Shown in pieces: positions 45,127 to 54,452 of a stretch of 64,000 nucleotides of DNA. Both the position numbers and the translations under genes were made by a program. Source of the stretch: Methylobacter sp. (GTDB lineage Bacteria > Pseudomonadota > Gammaproteobacteria > Methylococcales > Methylomonadaceae); the NCBI RefSeq assembly GCF_004322395.1, contig NZ_SCTW01000060.1:62001-126000 (forward strand). Reading direction: 5' to 3'. A model generated the notes under the pieces. The model worked only from the letters and a program-made list of their open reading frames with translations, had not been told where the DNA came from and did no database searches. The first letter of the stretch is position 1, and every line of letters starts with the position of its first letter.

Positions 45127-47082
45127 TTATTGATGTGTCGCCACGATTTCGACGGCAGCATAGTTCCATTGGTTGCTGGTAGGCTCTGTGTCGCGGATAT
45201 CGACCAGACCATTGACAGCGGAAGGCTCCGTTGTCGACTGCACCCAAAAGGTGTTGCCGTCCTTCGAGTCAAGCTCCTGATGGACGAGTTCCTGCCCGCT
45301 CACCGGTGTCCTGGCAATTGCGCCGTCCCCGTCATTGCCGACCGCAAATACCCAGTCGCCGGCGACTACGCCGGGAAGATAAATGTCCGGCGCGCCGGAC
45401 GGTGCACCGGCTCGGCCTACTACGCTGGTGCCGGCGGCATTGGTAAACGCGATCACGGATAAAGAACCATGAAAGTCACCATCGGCTCCATGCAGCGATT
45501 CAACGGTCACATTGCTTAAAGTTCCATTGGCGCGCGCCGACCAAATTTCCGATGTGCCGGATTGAGTGTTGCTGCGCGCGAGGAGCGTCCAAGTTAAACC
45601 TGCACCGCTTAAGTTCGTGATTTGTGCAGAATCGGAAGGCCCATCGTAAGCCAAGAAAGCAACAAGCAGGTCATTTTCCGTAGTGGTTGAGAAAGGGGGT
45701 GTGGTTAGAGTGCCTTCGCCGTCTACGGAAATTGAAACGTCTTTTCCGATCAGTTTAGCGGGATGGCTGTTGTTCACGGTCGGTATGACCGGTGTTGAGT
45801 TGCTGATGTTGCCCAGATTGTCGGTGGCTGACGCCTTGAGCTGATGCGGTCCGTCCCCCACCGTGGTAGTGTCCCAGGAAATCATGTAGGGCGGTGAAGT
45901 CGCCGTACCCACCGATACATTGTCAACGAAGAATTCTACGTTTGCTATTGGCTGGTTACTGGCGACTATCGCATAAAGAGCGGCCGTCGAGGATAAAATG
46001 GAGCCATCCGCCGGGTCTGTGAGTTGCACAACCGGTCCGCTGCCGGCCGCGTTGTTAACGGTCACCACGGCAATTTCCGAGGTGCCTATAATGCCGGTGG
46101 CAGGATCTGTAGTTTGAGCGGCCAGCCAGTGGCTTCCGTCCGGTACGGTTGTGGTATTCCAGGTAAGGTCGTACGACGGGCCGGCGGATACGATTGGACC
46201 GTGGGGCAGACCATCAAGCAAGTATTGTACGCCGCTTGCCGTCGCAGGGCTTGAGGTTAGTGTGACATTGCCGGATACAACGGTGCCGGGCGCGGGCGTG
46301 GTCAATGTGATGGCCGGCGGATTGTCCAGAACCGGGACAACGGTTTTCTGCACCTGAACGTTGTTGCCGCTGATTGTAAGTAACACATCGGTCTCGTTGT
46401 TGGTCTTGTCGCTCTCTGCGAAGTAATTGTTTGCATCAGCCACTGCCTTCAACCAGTAAGTGCCGTCGGACAAATCCCCAATGACGATGGATTGGCCTGG
46501 GGCGGATTTGTCGTACTCGTCGACTGCTCCGATATGCAGCCCGCGTAAACTAGTAGGGTCCGAGCACGAGCCAAAATCGCCGGTTTCACCGGCCTGGGGC
46601 AGCGACGGATCGTAGATGAAGGAGTCATTAATACAAAACCCGTTTTTCTCGCTGATAGCAATCAGGTTACCGGGCCCGCCGTCTGGACCTGAAGTGTCGT
46701 AGAGTCCAAAAGTCACTAAAGGAAAATGAAAGTGTCCATGCTCCGAATGGAAAATGAATGCTCCCGCCACAGGCGTTTTCATATCGAGCGACCACCCACC
46801 CGATGAGCTGTATGAATAGACATATTGGGTTCCCTGGTAGTTGCCGGAGGCGGAATTGAGGGCCGGCTGAATTACAAGCGGACCAGGTCCCGCATTGAAA
46901 GTGTCATGGGTATATTGAAATTGTCTATTGCTTCCGGAACCTACGATTGAAATCTCGTCTGGCGGAATGATGGCCTGAAGATCGGGGTAACGCAGGGAGG
47001 AAGACGTTCCGGTACCGATGCCCGCAAGTAAAGGTTGAGCGAAAACAAAATAAAAAGCTATAACAAAGATAGAATACCTCAT
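45127..47082 (-). CDS. Secreted protein with lysyl-oxidase-like copper domain and Ig-like repeats
   Basis: Exported 651-residue protein; signal peptide (FVIAFYFVFAQPLLA), ribosome site AGGAG before the ATG. Residues about 30-240 resemble the bacterial lysyl oxidase family: QFQYTHDTFNAGPGPLVIQP, HSEHGHFHFPL (His-x-His copper ligands), FCINDSF and a final ANNYFAESDKTNNE. Two Ig-like domains follow (PPAITLTTPAPGTVVSGNVT and GPVVQLTDPADGSILSSTAA, each ending in a TWNTTTVPDG- or SWDTTTVGDG-type turn), then a C-terminal beta-rich domain of about 200 residues. Amine oxidation and cross-linking of extracellular proteins is possible but unproven. Confidence 0.7.
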   Translation of the reverse strand: MRYSIFVIAFYFVFAQPLLAGIGTGTSSSLRYPDLQAIIPPDEISIVGSGSNRQFQYTHDTFNAGPGPLVIQPALNSASGNYQGTQYVYSYSSSGGWSLDMKTPVAGAFIFHSEHGHFHFPLVTFGLYDTSGPDGGPGNLIAISEKNGFCINDSFIYDPSLPQAGETGDFGSCSDPTSLRGLHIGAVDEYDKSAPGQSIVIGDLSDGTYWLKAVADANNYFAESDKTNNETDVLLTISGNNVQVQKTVVPVLDNPPAITLTTPAPGTVVSGNVTLTSSPATASGVQYLLDGLPHGPIVSAGPSYDLTWNTTTVPDGSHWLAAQTTDPATGIIGTSEIAVVTVNNAAGSGPVVQLTDPADGSILSSTAALYAIVASNQPIANVEFFVDNVSVGTATSPPYMISWDTTTVGDGPHQLKASATDNLGNISNSTPVIPTVNNSHPAKLIGKDVSISVDGEGTLTTPPFSTTTENDLLVAFLAYDGPSDSAQITNLSGAGLTWTLLARSNTQSGTSEIWSARANGTLSNVTVESLHGADGDFHGSLSVIAFTNAAGTSVVGRAGAPSGAPDIYLPGVVAGDWVFAVGNDGDGAIARTPVSGQELVHQELDSKDGNTFWVQSTTEPSAVNGLVDIRDTEPTSNQWNYAAVEIVATHQ

Positions 47083-47289
47083 GACTTACTCCTGAATTTA
47101 AATTTATCGGACTAATATCTTGGGTTTTCCAGAACCGGCTGTTATTAGAGACCCTAAATCATGATCGGTAAATAAGCATTTATATCTATTTTTATAAAAA
47201 TTATCGTAAAAAAGCGATATTTAACTGAATTTTCATCTGAAACAGATAAAAATGCGAGATGGGGCGGCCTTGGAAAGCGAGCTGTTCGC

Positions 47290-48471
47290 TCACTCCGGTC
47301 CAGCCGCTAAGGCAATCGCCGTCCGTTGATTTTTGGTGAATGATAGCGGCGGAAGACGATCTTCGAGCAAGGTATCGACGATGGTTGCAGAGGCATTGGG
47401 TTTGGCAAAACGCAAGGCGTTGAATTTCATCCGAGTCAACCTATCCGGATCTTCCAGCAATCTCTCTAGCTTGAAGGGGAGGATGGTCAAATCGTTGCAC
47501 TTGACAGCGATTCCTTCTTCCAAAAGATGATCGCTGTTTCTTTCCTCTTGTCCGGGGATAGGGGACACCACGCACATCGGTAGTCCGCAAGCGATAGCTT
47601 CGGAAGTCGTTATGCCGCCGGGCTTACCAATAAAAATGTCGGCAATTTTCATTAGTTTGTGCATTTCGTTGGTGTAACCCAGAACTCTAAACTTGGAACT
47701 CCGGCTACCGACTAGCTGTAGGATACGCTGTTTCAGTTCTTCGTTGCGTCCGCAGACAACCACGGTTTGAGCGTCGCTATTCAGGTTGATTAACCGCTCG
47801 ACCATGTATTCGGTGGGGCCTACGCCAAACGCTCCCGCCGACAGCAGTAATACCGGTTTTTCAGGATTCAATCCCAGCCGGAGCCGCTCTTGTTCGCGGT
47901 TGACGGGCTGTTGAAAAACAGGGGCAATGGGTATGCCGGACACGGTAATTCTTTCGCTGGGAATTCCAAGCATTTCAAGATGAGTTTTGGTTTCATCGAT
48001 AGCGACAAAATAACGATGAAATGAACGCGATAACCACATCGCATGAAAATCGAAATCCGTTACTACAATAGACAGGCGCGCTTGCAGCTGTTGGGTCGCG
48101 ATCAGGTGGGAGATGATGCCTGCGGGCATGAAGTGGGTGCAGACGGTGATACCCGGGTCGAATTCCTGAATAAACCGCACCAACGGTTTGGTATTGAGCC
48201 GATCTATCATGTGCCGCATTCTGTCTGTATGCCACGGTTCATCGCTGGTTTTATACCACCAACCGAGGAAATTCGGCGCAGATCGCACCAGTGATGTATA
48301 AAAGCTGGAATAGAAATCCCGGAACAGTTTGTTGGTGTATTGCAGCGCATCATTATTGATGACTTCAGCAACCCGGCCGTCAGCGGCAAAGGAAAGCTCC
48401 AATGCTTCGGCAGCTTTGATGTGACCGGTTCCCGCCCCAACCGACATAATTAAAACCCGTTTTTTCATCAT
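47290..48471 (-). CDS. MGDG-synthase-type glycosyltransferase (GT28)
   Basis: GT-B enzyme similar to monogalactosyl- or glucosyl-diacylglycerol synthases. Chosen start ATG 48471 (MMKKRVLIMSVGAGTGHIKA); the frame is open to 48522. Seen: the N-terminal GAGTGHIKAAEAL loop, the linker ITVSGIPIAPVF, and the donor-site motif GKPGGITTSEAIACGLPMCV followed by GQEERNSDHL. About 393 residues. It is directly downstream of a PlcP-type phosphoesterase on the same strand, the plcP-glycosyltransferase pair known from phosphate-starved bacteria that replace phospholipids by glycolipids. Confidence 0.8.
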   Translation of the reverse strand: MMKKRVLIMSVGAGTGHIKAAEALELSFAADGRVAEVINNDALQYTNKLFRDFYSSFYTSLVRSAPNFLGWWYKTSDEPWHTDRMRHMIDRLNTKPLVRFIQEFDPGITVCTHFMPAGIISHLIATQQLQARLSIVVTDFDFHAMWLSRSFHRYFVAIDETKTHLEMLGIPSERITVSGIPIAPVFQQPVNREQERLRLGLNPEKPVLLLSAGAFGVGPTEYMVERLINLNSDAQTVVVCGRNEELKQRILQLVGSRSSKFRVLGYTNEMHKLMKIADIFIGKPGGITTSEAIACGLPMCVVSPIPGQEERNSDHLLEEGIAVKCNDLTILPFKLERLLEDPDRLTRMKFNALRFAKPNASATIVDTLLEDRLPPLSFTKNQRTAIALAAGPE

Positions 48472-48591
48472 TTTATTAACAGCCAACATTCCGTGATTCA
48501 TAGGATTATTTATCCGGTGCAACTTTTCGTAAGCCAGGGTTATTGCACTGTAAAATAATTAAATTGAATTTATAGAGGGACGAGGGTTCAG

Positions 48592-49377
48592 TTATTGATG
48601 CATGTTGACTTCCAGAGCTTTATCATCGGTAAAAACCGTTTCGGTTTTGCGCCATTTTATAAGTTCTAACATTCCATTGGTGTGTTCCACTATGGCAGTG
48701 CAGCTTTCCACGAAATCGCCGGTGTTGATATATAAAAAACCGTCTATCTCCTTAATTTCAGCATGGTGTATATGCCCGCAAATAACGCCATCCAGGTTTT
48801 GGTCTTTAAGCGTATTGACGATGCTTTCTTCGTAATCGGAAATAAACTGAACCACATTCTTGACTTTAAATTTGACAAAAGCAGCAAGGGAGAAGCTTGT
48901 TTGTATGCCAAACCAAAGCCTGATCATTCGCAGCAAGCGATTAACTTCAATTAGAAAGTCATATCCATTACTGCCTAGCTTGGCAAGCCACCGGTGGCAG
49001 GTAGCAATGGTGTCATATTCGTCGCCATGTACAACCAGAAATTGCTTTCCTGCGCATGTGGTATGTATGTCTGTATTTTTGACGATGATGTCGCCAAAAA
49101 CATAATTGTCGTATTGCCTGACGTTTTCGTCATGGTTGCCGGGTATATAGATGACTTGACAACCATGCCTGGCCTTACGCAGGACTTTTTGAATCACCGT
49201 ATTATGATCTCTGGGCCAATACATCTTCTTGGAAAGCGACCAAAAATCGATAATGTCGCCCACTAAATAAAGTTTTTCACTGTCGTTGTATTTTAGAAAA
49301 TCGAGTAAAACATCGGCTTGGCATTGGGTGGAACCCAAATGCAGATCGGAAATCCAGATAGTTCTGTAGGAGTTCAT
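48592..49377 (-). CDS. plcP: PlcP-type metallophosphoesterase, second copy
   Basis: Calcineurin-like phosphoesterase of 261 residues, clearly homologous to the protein at 23298. Motifs: WISDLHLGS, VGDIIDFW, PGNHDENV, VHGDEYD and CGHIHHAEI. A shared LAAFVKFKVKNVVQFISDYE segment in the cap region aligns with the first copy. Expected to cut phospholipids to diacylglycerol, which the downstream glycosyltransferase could use. Unlike the first copy, no convincing PhoB box is seen upstream. Confidence 0.8.
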   Translation of the reverse strand: MNSYRTIWISDLHLGSTQCQADVLLDFLKYNDSEKLYLVGDIIDFWSLSKKMYWPRDHNTVIQKVLRKARHGCQVIYIPGNHDENVRQYDNYVFGDIIVKNTDIHTTCAGKQFLVVHGDEYDTIATCHRWLAKLGSNGYDFLIEVNRLLRMIRLWFGIQTSFSLAAFVKFKVKNVVQFISDYEESIVNTLKDQNLDGVICGHIHHAEIKEIDGFLYINTGDFVESCTAIVEHTNGMLELIKWRKTETVFTDDKALEVNMHQ

Positions 49378-49601
49378 ATTTATAACCAGACTGTTAACAG
49401 TATATTACAAGCATATGAGGGTGCTATTTATAGGGTTATCGTGGCTCACCAAAGAAATTGAATTTGTTTTTGCATGGCTCTGGGTGGTTTGTTCCGAGGG
49501 CTGCACGAATCACGTCATACAGCAAAAGAATTATCCAAGAAAGGCCAGCTTTTGAATGTTAGCAGACGCACATGAAAGTTATATTACAAGTCCCCATTAC
49601 A

Positions 49602-49635
49602 CCGTCACAAAACTGTCAAAAAGCAAAGTTATACT
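49602..49635 (+). promoter_or_regulatory. PhoB box with matching -10 element before the GNAT-nitrilase gene
   Basis: CCGTCAC-AAAA-CTGTCAA (49602-49619) has 12 of 14 matches to the two half sites if C is allowed at the last position, with the A-rich spacer of classical boxes. TATACT follows at 49630, 10 nt after the box, the distance found in Pho promoters. The ATG at 49644 is only 8 nt after this -10 element. Confidence 0.7.
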
Positions 49636-49643
49636 TTTTGACT

Positions 49644-51173
49644 ATGAGAAAAGACAAAATCAAGAAACACAAGCTTCTACTTCGTCATCTAACTTTTGAT
49701 GATTACGACAATCTTGCGATTCTAATGGAGCATGTCTACGGTAATTTGGGCGGTGCCTGGAAAAAAGACCAGTACGCTTCACAAATCACCCGTTTCCCTG
49801 AAGGACAGATTGTCATTGAGGATAATGGTCAGTTAGTGGCCGCTGCACTAAGTATGATCGTTGATTATAATCGCTTTGGCGATGTTCATACCTATGCTCA
49901 AATTACCAGTAATGGCTATCTGACTCATCACGATCCGTTGGGCGATACTTTGTATGGCGTCGATATTTTCGTCCATCCGAAGTATAGAGGCCTACGCTTA
50001 GGCCGAAGATTATACGATGCGCGCAAGGAACTATGCCGAAACCTGAACCTGCGCCGGTTTATTGCCGGTGGACGGATTCCCGGTTATGCGAAATACGCCG
50101 ATACGCTAACGCCGGTGCGTTATATCGAAGAAGTCAAAAGTCGGGAGATATTCGATCCGGTGCTTTCATTTCAACTGTTTAACGGTTTTCATGTCCGTAA
50201 ACTGCTGACAGGCTATCTTCCCGTAGATGTCGAGTCGAAGGGCTATGCTACGCTTCTTGAATGGCTCAATCTCGATTATGTCGAGAAAACGCCCTCGCTT
50301 GGCGGTTCCAAACATATTATCCGTTTAGGCGTTGTGCAATGGCAGATGCGAACCTTGACCAGCGTCGAAGAGTTGCTCAAGCATGCCGAATTTTTTATCG
50401 ATGCGGTGGCCGGTTATCATGCCGATTTTGTGCTCTTCCCCGAGTACATGAGTGCGCCGCTGATGGGGTTATTTAACGATAAAAATCCTCCCGATGCGAT
50501 CCGTGCCTTGGCGGGTTTTACCAGTGAAATCCGCAATGGCTTATTGGACATGGCCATGTCTTACAATATTAATATTATTGCCGGTTCCATGCCCGAGTAT
50601 AGCGCCCATGAACTCTATAATGTGTCGTGGCTGCTAAGGCGTGACGGCACTTTTGAAGCGCAATACAAAATTCACGTTACGACTGATGAAGTCAGTTGCT
50701 GGGGCGTGCAAGGCGGTGATGCGCTAAAAGTGTTCGATACCGATTGCGGCAAGATTGCGGTATTGATTTGCTATGATTCCGAGTTCCCGGAACTTGCCCG
50801 CTTAGCGACTATCCAGGGTGCGCAAATCATTTTCGTGCCGTTCTGGACCGACACCAAAAATGCCTACCAACGGGTGCGTTATTGCTCTCATGCCCGCGCT
50901 ATTGAAAATGAATGTTTTGTGGCGATTACCGGCAGCGTCGGCAACTTGCCGCATGCTGAGAACATGGACATTCAATATGCGCAAGCAGCTATTTTCAGTC
51001 CCAGCGATTTTTCATTTCCGCATGACGCGATATTAGCGGAAGCGACGCCAAACACTGAAATGACGTTGATCGCCGATGTCAATTTGGATTTATTAAAACA
51101 GGTTCGCACACGAGGTGCTGCCCGCAATCTCGAGAATCGGCGGCCGGATTTGTATCGTTTGGAGTGGTTTTAA
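49644..51173 (+). CDS. Bifunctional GNAT acyltransferase/carbon-nitrogen hydrolase
   Basis: A 509-residue fusion. Residues about 10-215 form a GNAT domain (IVIEDNGQLVAAALSMIVDY, HPKYRGLRLGRRLYDARKEL with the acetyl-CoA loop RGLRLGRR). Residues about 230-505 form a nitrilase-type domain with the Glu-Lys-Cys triad in FPEYMSAP, YKIHVT and VLICYDSEFPE. Known members are widespread but the reaction is unknown; amide transfer from an acyl donor is plausible. The frame is open upstream to 49572, but the PhoB box and -10 lie inside that stretch, so the ATG at 49644 or a later codon is the start. The transcript may be leaderless. Confidence 0.8.
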   Translation: MRKDKIKKHKLLLRHLTFDDYDNLAILMEHVYGNLGGAWKKDQYASQITRFPEGQIVIEDNGQLVAAALSMIVDYNRFGDVHTYAQITSNGYLTHHDPLGDTLYGVDIFVHPKYRGLRLGRRLYDARKELCRNLNLRRFIAGGRIPGYAKYADTLTPVRYIEEVKSREIFDPVLSFQLFNGFHVRKLLTGYLPVDVESKGYATLLEWLNLDYVEKTPSLGGSKHIIRLGVVQWQMRTLTSVEELLKHAEFFIDAVAGYHADFVLFPEYMSAPLMGLFNDKNPPDAIRALAGFTSEIRNGLLDMAMSYNINIIAGSMPEYSAHELYNVSWLLRRDGTFEAQYKIHVTTDEVSCWGVQGGDALKVFDTDCGKIAVLICYDSEFPELARLATIQGAQIIFVPFWTDTKNAYQRVRYCSHARAIENECFVAITGSVGNLPHAENMDIQYAQAAIFSPSDFSFPHDAILAEATPNTEMTLIADVNLDLLKQVRTRGAARNLENRRPDLYRLEWF

Positions 51174-51266
51174 AAGTAGGTCAATTTCTAATGCATCATC
51201 ATCGGCAGTTGCGATGTGAGGATCGTAAAGCCAGTTGTAGATACACCGTAACATCACCGTTAAGTT

Positions 51267-51467
51267 CTGATGTTACGCATTGTCCGCGAAAACCGAAAAA
51301 AGGCGATTTGAGCAGAGATAACGAGCAGTTACCGATGTGGGTAGGGCGTGCCGTGCGCGCCTTTAGGATCTGAAGGCGCGCACGGCACGCCCTACGGCAT
51401 ATTGCTTAAGCTGGACAATCGGTGATCTATCTTTTTCGCGGCTGTAATGCAGACTGCGTAACATCAG
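51267..51467. mobile_element. MITE-like element, 13-bp inverted ends and 7-bp target duplication
   Basis: CTGATGTTACGCA (51267-51279) is perfectly inverted as TGCGTAACATCAG (51455-51467). Both sides are flanked by TTAAGTT (51260-51266 and 51468-51474), a 7-bp target duplication. No coding frame inside. A GC-rich palindrome (23-bp arms, GTAGGGCGTGCCGTGCGCGC start) is nested at 51341-51395. The ends match the element at 24583-24839, which contains a transposase-like start. The remaining 51174-51596 gap shows an end-like remnant at about 51247 and nothing else. Confidence 0.85.
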
Positions 51468-51596
51468 TTAAGTTGATAAATACGCCGATTCCCAAGCACA
51501 ACAATAGCAATTCGGCAACTCTCTCTACACAGGGCAAAAATTAACAAGGCCAGTGTGCGTAACATAAAAAATCAAATTTTCTTTCAGGATTAAGTC

Positions 51597-54110
51597 ATGC
51601 CCACCAATAAATTCGTAATTAGCAAACCCAAACCATCAATCACCAAACTTCCCGAACAGGGCAGAAAAAAAACGGATTTTATTGACGATTTCAAACAATA
51701 TTATGTCCATCTGCTGGGCAGGGACGAAAATTGCCGGTCGCCTTACTATGCCGGAGAAGCCTTGTCGCAGGCAATTCGCGACCGCTTGATGGAGCGCTGG
51801 AAGATCACGCATCAAACTTATAAAAGCAACGACTGTAGACGGGGCTATTATTTGTCTATGGAGTTTCTTATGGGGCGGAGTTTGAGCAATGCGATGCTTA
51901 ATCTGGGCGTAACCGATACCGTTACCCAAGCCATGTACGATCTCGGCATTGCGATTGAAGAGCTGATCAGCAGTGAGCAGGATGCAGGGCTTGGCAACGG
52001 CGGGCTGGGGCGTCTCGCAGCTTGTTTTATAGACAGCTGCGCGACTTTGCAACTGCCGGTTATCGGTTACGGCTTACGTTACGAATACGGCATGTTTACC
52101 CAAACCGTCGTCAACGGCGAACAGGTCGAAAAACCCGACCATTGGCTGCGTCATGGTAACGTCTGGGAAATTGAGCGACTGGAATATTCGCATTCCATTA
52201 AATTCGGCGGCCATACCGAAATCCAAACCGATGAAAATGGCAACCAACGGCATTGCTGGATGTCTACCAGTAATGTGCTGGCAGTGCCTTTCGATACGCC
52301 GATACCCGGTTACCAAAACGGCACCGTCAATTCATTGCGGCTGTGGAAAGCCGTGGCTACCGAAGAATTCAATCTGGATGAGTTTAATGCCGGTGATTAT
52401 GCCGAAGCCGTCGCGGCAAAAAATACCGCCGAAAATATCACCATGGTGCTGTACCCGAATGACGCCAATGAAAACGGCAAAGAGCTGAGATTACGGCAAC
52501 AATATTTCCTGGCTTCCGCCAGTTTGCAGGATGTGCTTGCCCATTGGGTAGGCGGCGTACACGGCAATGATTTCAGCCGGTTTGCCGAAAAAAACTGCTT
52601 CCAGTTAAACGACACCCATCCGAGTATTGCAGTTGCCGAATTGATGCGTCTGCTGATGGACATGCACGGCTTGACTTGGGATCAAGCGTGGACAATCACC
52701 AAAAACACCATGGCCTATACTAACCACACCTTGCTGCCCGAAGCGTTGGAAAAATGGCCGGTTAGCTTGATGCAACGGTTACTGCCGCGGCTGATGGAGA
52801 TTATTTTTGAAATTAACGCCTGTTTCATGGCTGAAGTTGCAATGCGTTGGCCCGCCGATAACGAGCGTTTAAGCAGGATGTCGATTATCGAGGAAGGCGA
52901 TCAGCAACAGGTAAGAATGGCCTATCTGGCTATAGTCGGCAGTTTTTCCGTGAACGGCGTTGCAAAGTTGCATTCCCAGTTATTGCAGCAAAATTTATTC
53001 AGCGACTTTTACGCCTTGTGGCCGCAAAAATTCAACAATAAAACCAATGGCGTGACGCCACGGCGCTGGTTGTCCGCCTGCAACCCGGAGTTGGCAAGCC
53101 TGATCACGGAAACCATAGGCGACCTTTGGATTACCGATTTATCGCAACTGAAAAGACTGGAACCCTACGCTGAAAATGCCCAATTCCGGCAACGCTGGCG
53201 CGCCATCAAACAAGCCGCAAAACAGCGTTTGATCGACTATAAAAAAAGCAAGCACGACACCGAACTGCATTTGAGTGTCGATGCCTTGTTCGATGTGCAG
53301 GTTAAACGTATTCATGAATACAAGCGTCAGCTGCTCAATGTATTGCATGTTATTCATCTTTATAACTGTATCAAAAAAGGCGATACGGACAGGGTGCCAA
53401 GATGCGTATTAATCGGCGGCAAAGCCGCTCCGGGTTATCGCATGGCAAAAAAGACCATCAAACTGATCAACAATGTTGCGCAGATTATTAATTCGGACCC
53501 GGCCGTAGGCGATAAATTAACTTTGTTGTTCTTGCCGGATTATCGCGTTTCGGCTATGGAAAAAATATGTCCAGGCGCCGATTTGTCCGAACAAATATCC
53601 ACGGCCGGTAAGGAAGCATCGGGCACCGGCAACATGAAGCTGATGATGAACGGCGCGATCACCATCGGCACACTGGATGGCGCGAACATTGAAATCCGTG
53701 AAGAAGTGGGCGATGAAAACTTCTTTTTGTTCGGCTTGACCGAAGAGCAAATCGAAGCAAGAAGAGCCCACTACGACCCGCTTGAAATGATCGAACAGGA
53801 TGAAGACTTGCAGCAGGTCATGCGTCTTCTGGAGTCCGGATATTTTAACCAGTTCGAACCGGGCATATTCGATGATCTGATCAACTCGATAAAAAGCCCG
53901 TACGATCCCTGGATGACGATTGCCGATTTCAGGAGTTTTATCGATGCCCAAAAACGCGTTGAAGATGCCTATCGGGACAAGGACCATTGGACCAAAATGA
54001 GCATTTTAAATTGCGCGAACAGCGGCAAGTTTTCTACCGACAGGACGATTGGCGAATACAACCGGGATATATGGAAATTAGAACCGCAGCCATCGGTAAA
54101 GGGCAAATAA
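51597..54110 (+). CDS. glgP: Glycogen/starch phosphorylase
   Basis: Pyridoxal-phosphate enzyme that releases glucose 1-phosphate from glycogen with inorganic phosphate. The product has 837 residues. Seen: YYLSMEFLMGRSLSNAMLNLG, EQDAGLGNGGLGRLAACF, YGMFTQ, FNNKTNGVTPRRWL, the active-site stretch KRIHEYKRQLLN and the PLP-lysine motif ASGTGNMKLMMNGAITIGTL. The ribosome site AGGATTAAG precedes the ATG. It stands alone, not in a glg operon. Confidence 0.97.
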   Translation: MPTNKFVISKPKPSITKLPEQGRKKTDFIDDFKQYYVHLLGRDENCRSPYYAGEALSQAIRDRLMERWKITHQTYKSNDCRRGYYLSMEFLMGRSLSNAMLNLGVTDTVTQAMYDLGIAIEELISSEQDAGLGNGGLGRLAACFIDSCATLQLPVIGYGLRYEYGMFTQTVVNGEQVEKPDHWLRHGNVWEIERLEYSHSIKFGGHTEIQTDENGNQRHCWMSTSNVLAVPFDTPIPGYQNGTVNSLRLWKAVATEEFNLDEFNAGDYAEAVAAKNTAENITMVLYPNDANENGKELRLRQQYFLASASLQDVLAHWVGGVHGNDFSRFAEKNCFQLNDTHPSIAVAELMRLLMDMHGLTWDQAWTITKNTMAYTNHTLLPEALEKWPVSLMQRLLPRLMEIIFEINACFMAEVAMRWPADNERLSRMSIIEEGDQQQVRMAYLAIVGSFSVNGVAKLHSQLLQQNLFSDFYALWPQKFNNKTNGVTPRRWLSACNPELASLITETIGDLWITDLSQLKRLEPYAENAQFRQRWRAIKQAAKQRLIDYKKSKHDTELHLSVDALFDVQVKRIHEYKRQLLNVLHVIHLYNCIKKGDTDRVPRCVLIGGKAAPGYRMAKKTIKLINNVAQIINSDPAVGDKLTLLFLPDYRVSAMEKICPGADLSEQISTAGKEASGTGNMKLMMNGAITIGTLDGANIEIREEVGDENFFLFGLTEEQIEARRAHYDPLEMIEQDEDLQQVMRLLESGYFNQFEPGIFDDLINSIKSPYDPWMTIADFRSFIDAQKRVEDAYRDKDHWTKMSILNCANSGKFSTDRTIGEYNRDIWKLEPQPSVKGK

Positions 54111-54452
54111 TCGCAGATGTCGATTTTACCAAAAGTAGATGTTTCTACCTTCTGCATCCGTGTAGTCGTCACTTCGTGTCTCCAGCAGGAGAGGGAGAGC
54201 TTAATGGGGCAGTACGCATTGTGTGCCATAAGCTCGAAAGTAAGTGTTTCCGCAAGCAATACGCTGTTTACATAACCAGGCTCGAGCGAAACTAAGCGCT
54301 GATAAGTATTCGTACATATCCAAAAACGCTAAGTTAACGGTTAAGCTATCTGTTCTCCAATGATAATGTTTAAAGTCTCAGGGGAACAAAGCAACTTCAC
54401 TCCCTCCTTTTTGTTTATCTACGTATTAAAGCTCTTCGGCAAGAACACTACT

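Noticed and set aside
49378-49420. Possible PhoB box upstream of the second plcP on the minus strand
   Set aside because: Only one half site (TTAACAG, reverse orientation) reaches 5 of 7; neighbours at 11-nt steps match 3 of 7.
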